Assembly: GCA_022486705.1 (NCBI GenBank)
Contig: JAKVKC010000014.1
Coordinates: 1 to 62,843, forward strand
Origin: Solobacterium sp.
GTDB lineage: Bacteria; Bacillota_I; Bacilli_A; Erysipelotrichales; Erysipelotrichaceae
Reading direction: 5' to 3'
DNA: 62,843 nt
In this document: positions 57,419-62,843 of the stretch, one piece after another
How the letters are laid out: every line of letters begins with the position of its first letter
Position numbering within the stretch: position 1 is the stretch's first letter
Program-made: the position numbers and the translations under genes
The notes under the pieces: model-generated
Database searches by the model: none
What the model saw: the letters and a program-made list of their open reading frames with translations, nothing else
What the model was told of the DNA's origin: nothing

Positions 57419-58127
57419 TGTTTTTCTCCTTATTCTTGTTATAGATCTTTGTTTCCGTTTCACCTGTTTCGATCGTGATCTGACGGGTGAATAATGATAC
57501 TTTATTATCCTGATTCAAGGCTTCCCAGATATGATCTGAGAAAGCATCAAACGGTTCATGATCCACTGTCCATTTGATCGGTGCTCCTTCAAAGGATGGA
57601 ATCGGGCTCCCATTTTCTTTATATGTAGAAATGAAGTGCCCATAGCCTGGTTCTTCTTCTGTGTAGTCAAAGAACTGCCGCTGCGTGCTCTGCTCATTGC
57701 CATCTGCGCTCTTCAGGATCGACATCTGCACATCTGCGCCTTTGACCAAGGCAGAGATCCGCGGTGTCCAGTTCGGGCCATCCGGTTCAAATGTTCTTGT
57801 GCGCAGGGCATCCTCAAAGGATTTCCCTGCCTGCATGAAGTCATAGATCGTATCTGTCTGATCGCCATTGGTAACGATCGTCGTGTCTTTCAGTACTTTC
57901 ACCGGTGCATAGATGATCAGACTTGGATCTTCCAGCTTGGCCGGATCAAAAGCCTGTGTGCGGATGCCGTTTCCTTCTTCGGCAAAGATGCGGTTGCGGG
58001 AATTCTCACTTCTGCCCATGATCCAATATGCAATGCGCATTTTCTTACCGCATGGTGTACGTCCAATGGCAATGCCTCTGCCCGGATATTCATTCTTTGC
58101 CAGATACTCATATAGACTGACTGTCAT
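57411..58127 (-). CDS. purO: PurO-type IMP cyclohydrolase
   Basis: 238 residues, IMP cyclohydrolase-like family first known from archaea. Visible: NEYPGRGIAIGRT at the start, YWIMGRSENSRNRIF, LIIYAPVK and NWTPRISA. Closes FAICAR to IMP, the last purine step. Placed directly before the stand-alone AICAR transformylase, together replacing bifunctional PurH. Overlaps purN by 4 bases. Gene symbol follows the archaeal enzyme. Confidence 0.85.
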   Translation of the reverse strand: MTVSLYEYLAKNEYPGRGIAIGRTPCGKKMRIAYWIMGRSENSRNRIFAEEGNGIRTQAFDPAKLEDPSLIIYAPVKVLKDTTIVTNGDQTDTIYDFMQAGKSFEDALRTRTFEPDGPNWTPRISALVKGADVQMSILKSADGNEQSTQRQFFDYTEEEPGYGHFISTYKENGSPIPSFEGAPIKWTVDHEPFDAFSDHIWEALNQDNKVSLFTRQITIETGETETKIYNKNKEKNNG

Positions 58128-58732
58128 TCTGCTTTCTCCTCCGCTATTTTTTCTGCGACCATTTCAGCTGCTTTCGGAAGCAGGATCCATTCGGCCTGCT
58201 CCATGACTCTTTTCTGCAGGATCTCTGGGGTATCTCCCTCCTGGATCTCTACTGCTTTCTGCAGAATGATCTTTCCGCCATCCGGGATCTCATTGACATA
58301 ATGAACGGTTGCACCAGTCACCTTGACGCCGCGGGCCAGCGCTGCTTCATGTACATGCAGACCATAGAAGCCTTTGCCGCAGAAAGATGGGATGAGAGAT
58401 GGATGAATATTGATCATGCGATCACGGTAGGCATCGATCACCGATGTTCCAAGAATTGACAGGTAGCCTGCTAAGATGACCATATCGATCTTATATGCAT
58501 GCAGGGAAGCGATCAGAGCCTGATCAAATTCTTCCTGGCTTGCATAGTCTTTTCTTTTTACAGATATTGCTGGAATAGCAGCCTTCTTGGCTCTTTCCAG
58601 TGCATATGCTTTATCATTGGAAGCCAGCACAAGGCTGATCTTCCCATGCGGGATCTTTCCGGCATTTTCAGCATCGATCAGCGCCTGCAGATTTGTGCCG
58701 CCGCCGGAAACAAGAACAGCGATCCTGATCAT
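58124..58732 (-). CDS. purN: Phosphoribosylglycinamide formyltransferase
   Basis: 202 residues. RIAVLVSGGGTNLQALIDA and MINIHPSLIPSFCGKGFYG with the catalytic His, then VTGATVHYVNE. Formylates GAR with 10-formyl-THF, purine step 3. The C-terminal Asp of the active site lies in VNEIPDGGKII. 2 bases after purM. Confidence 0.96.
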   Translation of the reverse strand: MIRIAVLVSGGGTNLQALIDAENAGKIPHGKISLVLASNDKAYALERAKKAAIPAISVKRKDYASQEEFDQALIASLHAYKIDMVILAGYLSILGTSVIDAYRDRMINIHPSLIPSFCGKGFYGLHVHEAALARGVKVTGATVHYVNEIPDGGKIILQKAVEIQEGDTPEILQKRVMEQAEWILLPKAAEMVAEKIAEEKAE

Positions 58733-58734
58733 GA

Positions 58735-59775
58735 TCAGTCGATCACGACCTCGTGGCCGCCCTCCTCCATGGTGCCGATCACAGATGCCTTGATGCCATC
58801 TGCTTTCAGCGATTCAATGGTCCTCTTAGCATCGCTTGGATCAACAATTACAGCCATGCCGATGCCCATGTTATAAGTATTGAACATATCATGTTCATCA
58901 ATGTTTCCAACTTTCTGGATCAAAGAGAAGATCGGGAGAATATCCCAGCTTCCCTTTTTAATATGCACATTCAGATCTTTGCCGAAAGCACGCGGCAGAT
59001 TTTCATAGAAGCCTCCGCCAGTCACGTGAGCAATGGATTTTACATTGACCTTCTCCAATAAATGCAGGATTGGTCTGACATAGAGCTGCGTTGGGGTCAG
59101 AAGTGTTTCTCCCAGCGGCCTGCCCAGCTGTTCACTGTACATATCAATGACGCCTGGCTTTTCAATATCAAATACTTTGCGCACTAAAGAGAAGCCATTG
59201 GAATGAACGCCAGAGCTTGCTAAGCCGATCATCACATCGCCAGCCTTTGCGGCATCTGTCTTCAGGATCTTCTTCTCATCCACAAGACCTACCGTAAAGC
59301 CCGCAAGATCATATTCCTCTTCCGGCATCATGCCAGGATGTTCTGCTGTTTCTCCGCCGACCAAAGCACAGCCGCTTTCTACACAGCCATCCGCAACGCC
59401 CTTGACGATCGAAGCAATCTTTTCCGGATTGTTCCGGCCGCAGGCAATGTAGTCTAAGAAGAACAAAGGCTTGGCACCGGCGCAGATGACATCATTGACG
59501 CACATGGCGACACAGTCGATGCCGATCGTATCATGCTTGTCCAATAAGAAAGCCAGCTTCAGTTTTGTGCCGACACCATCTGTGCCGGAAATGAATACTG
59601 GTTTTTCATATCCGCTGAGATCCGGAGCAAATAATCCCCCGAAGCCGCCGATCCCGCCAAGTACGCCGGGGATCTTTGTGCGTGCCACATCTTTTTTCAT
59701 CAGCTCAACTGATTCATAGCCAGCTGTTACATCAACGCCTGCTGCTTTATATGCATCACTATAGCTCTTCGCCAT
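58735..59775 (-). CDS. purM: Phosphoribosylformylglycinamidine cyclo-ligase (AIR synthetase)
   Basis: 346 residues from the ATG at 59775, which overlaps purF by 17 bases; a longer frame into purF is rejected because homology starts [16 protein letters not shown]. Contains [31 protein letters not shown] and [11 protein letters not shown]. Closes FGAM to AIR, step 5. Confidence 0.96.
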   Translation of the reverse strand: MAKSYSDAYKAAGVDVTAGYESVELMKKDVARTKIPGVLGGIGGFGGLFAPDLSGYEKPVFISGTDGVGTKLKLAFLLDKHDTIGIDCVAMCVNDVICAGAKPLFFLDYIACGRNNPEKIASIVKGVADGCVESGCALVGGETAEHPGMMPEEEYDLAGFTVGLVDEKKILKTDAAKAGDVMIGLASSGVHSNGFSLVRKVFDIEKPGVIDMYSEQLGRPLGETLLTPTQLYVRPILHLLEKVNVKSIAHVTGGGFYENLPRAFGKDLNVHIKKGSWDILPIFSLIQKVGNIDEHDMFNTYNMGIGMAVIVDPSDAKRTIESLKADGIKASVIGTMEEGGHEVVID

Positions 59776-61234
59776 CTTCTGTTCTCCTTGCGCCCTTATA
59801 TGGTTCGCTGCTCTCACCGATCTTTTTTTCAAAACGATCCTTGCTTGTTTTTTCCGGTACTGCGGATGGATATTTCTCTGTAAAGCAGCCCACACAGAAA
59901 TCACAGTCTGCTTCACTTGCCATCTTCTTGACACCTTCCACACTGAGATAGCCCAATGTATCTGCGCCGATCATCTGACAGATGCCTTCTTCGCTCATCT
60001 GGCATGCGATCAGATGTTCCTTGGAATCAATGTCCGTGCCGTAATAGCATGGGGCAATGAATGGCGGTGCCGATACCCGTACATGGACCTCCTTTGCGCC
60101 GGCATCCCGCAGGAGCTTTACAATGCGGGCACTTGTCGTTCCTCTGACGATGGAATCATCGACCATGATGACGCGCTTTCCTTTAATGACAGATGGTACA
60201 ACATTCAGCTTCATGCGCACGCCATTATCACGCTGTGCCTGCGTCGGCTGAATAAATGTTCTGGCAATATAGCGGTTCTTTACAAAGCCCATGCCATACG
60301 GGATCCCGCTTTCTTCGGCATAGCCAAGGGCCGCATCCAAGCCTGAATCCGGAACGCCGATGACAACATCTGCATCTACCGGATGTTCCTTGGCCAGGAT
60401 CTTCCCGGCATTTCTTCTTGCTTCATGGACCGACATGCCTGCAATGTAGGAATCCGGTCTGGCAAAGTAAACAAATTCAAAGACGCACATATGCGATCTG
60501 CCTTTGCAGTGCGTACGGATGGAACGAATGCCGCTGCTGTCTACGACGACGATCTCGCCGGCATCCAGATCGCGGATATATTCTGCGCCTAAGACATCCA
60601 GCGCACATGTTTCCGAAGCAAAGATGATCTCGCCCTCTTTGGTCTTGCCCATAACAAGCGGACGGTAGCCTGTTTCATCGCGTACGGCAATCAGTTTTTC
60701 CGGTGACATGATCACCAGGGAATATGCCCCTTCCAAACGATCCATTGCCCTATCCACAGCTGCCTCAATGGAACTTGCGGTCAGCCGTTCCCGAATGATC
60801 ATATAAGAGATGATCTCGGAATCATTGGTGGTATGGAAGATCGCCCCGGAGAATTCAAGCTGGCGGCGCAGTTCTGTTGCATTGGTCAGATTTCCATTAT
60901 GTGCAATGGCAAGCTGTCCCTTGATATGGCGCACGACCAGAGGCTGCGCATTGGTGCGGTTCACAGTGCCGAAGGTCGAGTATCTTGTATGGCCGATGGC
61001 CATCTGCCCCGTGCCAAGCTTCTCCAGCTCAGAAGCCGTAAAGACATCTCTGACGAGACCCACATCTTTATGACATACAATGACGCCGCGGTCATTGACC
61101 GCAATCCCGCAGGATTCCTGGCCGCGATGCTGCAGGGCGAACAGGCCATAATACGCCTCAGTTGCGACCGGATGATTCTGCTCTGGAGCATAGACACCGA
61201 AGATGCCGCATTCCTCATGAATTGTATTCTGCAT
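59759..61234 (-). CDS. purF: Amidophosphoribosyltransferase
   Basis: 491 residues. N-terminal glutaminase Cys follows an eight-residue propeptide (MQNTIHEE before CGIFGVY). PRPP site [14 protein letters not shown]-terminal cysteines in DFCVGCF and other Cys residues fit the oxygen-sensitive Fe-S form of Bacillus type. First committed step from PRPP. Gap of 4 bases to purE. Confidence 0.97.
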   Translation of the reverse strand: MQNTIHEECGIFGVYAPEQNHPVATEAYYGLFALQHRGQESCGIAVNDRGVIVCHKDVGLVRDVFTASELEKLGTGQMAIGHTRYSTFGTVNRTNAQPLVVRHIKGQLAIAHNGNLTNATELRRQLEFSGAIFHTTNDSEIISYMIIRERLTASSIEAAVDRAMDRLEGAYSLVIMSPEKLIAVRDETGYRPLVMGKTKEGEIIFASETCALDVLGAEYIRDLDAGEIVVVDSSGIRSIRTHCKGRSHMCVFEFVYFARPDSYIAGMSVHEARRNAGKILAKEHPVDADVVIGVPDSGLDAALGYAEESGIPYGMGFVKNRYIARTFIQPTQAQRDNGVRMKLNVVPSVIKGKRVIMVDDSIVRGTTSARIVKLLRDAGAKEVHVRVSAPPFIAPCYYGTDIDSKEHLIACQMSEEGICQMIGADTLGYLSVEGVKKMASEADCDFCVGCFTEKYPSAVPEKTSKDRFEKKIGESSEPYKGARRTEDGEEL

Positions 61235-61238
61235 TTCT

Positions 61239-61736
61239 TTAAAGCTCCTTTGCCTTTTCCTGGATCGCAGCGTCTTTTGCTAAGACACCTTCATACTGTG
61301 CCCGACGGTCGGCCGCAATCTTTTTAGCCAAAGCATCATCGCTCAGGGCAATGATCTCAGCCGCTAAATATGCTGCATTCTTTGCACCGTCAATCGCAAC
61401 GGTCGCAACCGGAATGCCGCTTGGCATCATCACAGTTGCCAACAGTGCATCCACACCATCCAAAGCAGCGCTCTTCAGGGGAACACCGATCACAGGGATC
61501 ACGGTATGAGCTGCCAATACACCAGCCAAAGCGGCTGCCATGCCTGCACCCGCAATGATCACGCCAAAGCCATTTTCCTTGGCCTGCGAAGCAAACTCCG
61601 CTGCCTCTTTCGGTGTGCGATGGGCTGAGTACACATGGACTTCGGTTGGAATACCATATCCTTTCAGCACTTTGACTGCTTTTGACATGACCGCAAAGTC
61701 ACTGTCCGATCCCATAATAACCGCTGCTTTTTTCAT
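61239..61736 (-). CDS. purE: 5-(carboxyamino)imidazole ribonucleotide mutase
   Basis: 165 residues. VIMGSDSDFAVM, VHVYSAHRTPKEA (catalytic His) and GVPLKSAALDGVDALLATVMMPSGIPVATV mark class I PurE. No purK is next to it in this window. First gene of the pur operon, AAGGAG before ATG. Confidence 0.97.
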   Translation of the reverse strand: MKKAAVIMGSDSDFAVMSKAVKVLKGYGIPTEVHVYSAHRTPKEAAEFASQAKENGFGVIIAGAGMAAALAGVLAAHTVIPVIGVPLKSAALDGVDALLATVMMPSGIPVATVAIDGAKNAAYLAAEIIALSDDALAKKIAADRRAQYEGVLAKDAAIQEKAKEL

Positions 61737-61984
61737 TCTTCTTCTCCTTCATTCCTAACAAATAAAAACAGCCCACAAGTCATCTGTGAGCTGTATAAAA
61801 GCAATTGAATTTACTGTATCTTAAATTTCCCATATACAAAGAATGCAGAATACGGGTATCACGCAGTAAGCAAAAAGATTCGATTGTCTGGAGAGTCACA
61901 ACACAAGACGCCATAGCTCCATCCTTCCGTCCGACAGGACAAAATAGTTACCAGAAACTGAAATATATTTACTTATAGTAGAAC
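61737..61984 (-). promoter_or_regulatory. Structured leader upstream of purE
   Basis: About 245 bases. It has TTTGTC/GACAAT closing a region with TGGAG/CTCCA and TCCT/AGGA arms, then TTACTG/CAGTAA enclosing CCCGTAT/ATATGGG, then the terminator hairpin at 61764-61796. This looks like a riboswitch or other attenuator. I could not match it to the purine, ZTP, PRPP or THF riboswitch consensus. A free small RNA is also possible. Confidence 0.45.
61764..61796 (-). terminator. Terminator hairpin in the purE leader
   Basis: On the minus strand ACAGCTCACA-GATGACT-TGTGGGCTGT (ten pairs, one G-U) followed by TTTTTATTT, about 26 bases before purE. It would stop transcription before the operon unless antiterminated. 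Confidence 0.75.
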
Positions 61985-61990
61985 ACGAAT

Positions 61991-62019
61991 ATCGTAAGGG
62001 ATTCCCTTAAAAAAGTAAA
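61991..62019 (-). promoter_or_regulatory. Pur operon promoter with palindrome in its spacer
   Basis: TTTACT (62014-62019), 17 bases, TACGAT (61991-61996). The spacer holds the 7-1-7 palindrome TAAGGGA-T-TCCCTTA at 61995-62009, an operator-like site that would block RNA polymerase. It differs from the Bacillus PurR box. Confidence 0.5.
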
Positions 62020-62048
62020 GGATTTCCCGGCTGTTTCATAATTTACAT

Positions 62049-62741
62049 TCAGATGATGTGCCGCTGGGCATCCGCAAGATACAGAACGATGATCTTTGTC
62101 CGGCAGGACACAAAGACAGTACATGCATAATCTGCTGGAATACGAAAGGAATTGCCCGGCAGCAGATCATTTTTATCTTCTTCATGCTGGATCGTCACTT
62201 TTCCTTCAATGCAGTCAATACTGACCGGCTGCTTGCTGCAGCAGAAATCTATTTTCTCTGATTCTGAGAAGGCCAGCATATTCAGCTGAAAGAATTCATC
62301 ATTGATCAGATGAGAACGTGATACCTGTCCTGGTTCATAGTGCACCAGATGAATGATATCCTGGACCAGATGCGGAATAATGCGCATGGCAATTTCGGAG
62401 TCTGCACACAGCACGATCTCGGTAAAGATGACATCGTCGGTATCCGCAAAATATCCGGCATATTCATTGGCGGGGCGGAAGTATCCCTGCCCTGCCTTGA
62501 TGAGTGCGGAGCGTGTGTCCGTATCCTCATATCCTTTGACATCGATCCGCATCTCTCCTTTGCGTACCATGATCAGTACCGGACTGCGGAATCTTTCCAA
62601 GGCCATATAGGTCCCCTTGGCCATCGAAATGCATGAGATGCGATATCCATCGCAGTCATACGTTGTATTTACGATCGTTGCATCCGCAATGACCGGATTC
62701 TCCTGGATCGGACAGATTACTCTTTCATAATTGCTCTGCAT
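62049..62741 (-). CDS. Cupin-domain protein
   Basis: 230 residues with two cupin-like halves: one around residues 43-110 (LERFRSPVLIMVRKGEMRIDVKG and AGQGYFRPANEYAGYF) and one at the C-terminus (EDKNDLLPGNSFRIPADY). No DNA-binding domain is visible, so a regulator of AraC type is not supported. Substrate unknown. RBS GTGAGG just after the stop of the upstream flavoprotein gene (gap 6 bases), so they are probably an operon. Confidence 0.65.
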   Translation of the reverse strand: MQSNYERVICPIQENPVIADATIVNTTYDCDGYRISCISMAKGTYMALERFRSPVLIMVRKGEMRIDVKGYEDTDTRSALIKAGQGYFRPANEYAGYFADTDDVIFTEIVLCADSEIAMRIIPHLVQDIIHLVHYEPGQVSRSHLINDEFFQLNMLAFSESEKIDFCCSKQPVSIDCIEGKVTIQHEEDKNDLLPGNSFRIPADYACTVFVSCRTKIIVLYLADAQRHII

Positions 62742-62747
62742 GCTGCC

Positions 62748-62843
62748 TCACTTTCTGCTGCTTGCTTCTCTTTTTTTCTGATCTAAGTATGCGGCGGCTG
62801 AAATTGCCGCAATATTCCCTTCCCCTGCGCTCTTGATGAACTG
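62748..62843 (-). CDS. 3' end of a thioredoxin-reductase-like flavoprotein gene (partial)
   Basis: The last 31 residues are in the window: QFIKSAGEGNIAAISAAAYL followed by DQKKREASSRK. The AAGDG-x-AA-x-SA-like pattern near the C-terminus is typical of thioredoxin reductase/AhpF-type FAD enzymes, where it contacts FAD. The start lies beyond the window edge. Confidence 0.6.
   Translation of the reverse strand, partial: QFIKSAGEGNIAAISAAAYLDQKKREASSRK

Noticed and set aside
61737-61984. Known purine riboswitch in the purE leader
   Set aside because: The conserved TCTACC joining segment and matching loops are not seen, so it is listed only as an unassigned leader.
62049-62741. AraC-type transcription factor
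   Set aside because: Only cupin-like halves are visible; no helix-turn-helix region at either end.

Overview
The window comes from a Gram-positive, low-to-moderate GC Bacillota chromosome, most likely Erysipelotrichia (an Erysipelotrichaceae-type gut organism). The signs are the S10-spc-alpha ribosomal gene order with secY-adk, zinc-type S14, lipoprotein signal peptides, a sortase-like C-terminal anchor, RBSs of AGGAGG type, and a pur operon with separate IMP cyclohydrolase and AICAR transformylase genes. Genus and species cannot be fixed from the sequence alone.

Layout. (1) 1-2107: an accessory island with an AgrB-type peptide processing protease (minus strand) divergent from a 53-codon AgrD-like precursor (865-1026). 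The precursor lies directly upstream of a secreted glycine-zipper protein and a small membrane protein. (2) 2126-6475: pstSCAB-phoU behind PhoP-box-like repeats, closed by a bidirectional terminator. (3) 6478-13164: an UPF0210/ACT pair with a lipoprotein, a lone hisC-like aminotransferase, an acyltransferase-type membrane protein and an alkaline-phosphatase-superfamily protein. (4) 13181-27068: the S10/spc/alpha ribosomal operon on the minus strand, from a clear promoter before rpsJ to a terminator after rplQ. Here rpmD, map and an intact infA are missing, S3 carries an insertion in its KH loop, and L3 carries a charged tail. (5) 27405-39928: an apparent operon of a YhhN/lysoplasmalogenase-like membrane protein, a secreted lipase-fold protein and a 3241-residue cell-surface protein. 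The giant joins a beta-helix, the same lipase domain, and repeats with a C-terminal anchor. (6) 40123-41593: HAD hydrolase, exported barnase-type RNase lipoprotein and barstar inhibitor, overlapping genes. (7) 41657-46131: rpsL-rpsG-fusA-tuf. (8) 46357-51222: a DUF4428-type zinc-ribbon protein, rRNA methyltransferase, GNAT, and an FMN/FAD fumarate-reductase-like lipoprotein. (9) 51229-62019: the de novo purine operon purE-F-M-N-O-AICAR transformylase-D-L behind a structured leader. (10) 62049-62843: a cupin protein and the 3' end of a thioredoxin-reductase-like gene.

How it fits together. Most of the window is core growth machinery (translation, secretion, phosphate uptake, purines). Between these blocks lie surface and competition functions: a quorum-sensing-like peptide locus whose predicted signal would be a Ser-closed lactone, an exported RNase with its inhibitor, and a lipid-directed secretion operon. 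No rRNA, tRNA, CRISPR array, prophage or complete insertion sequence was seen.
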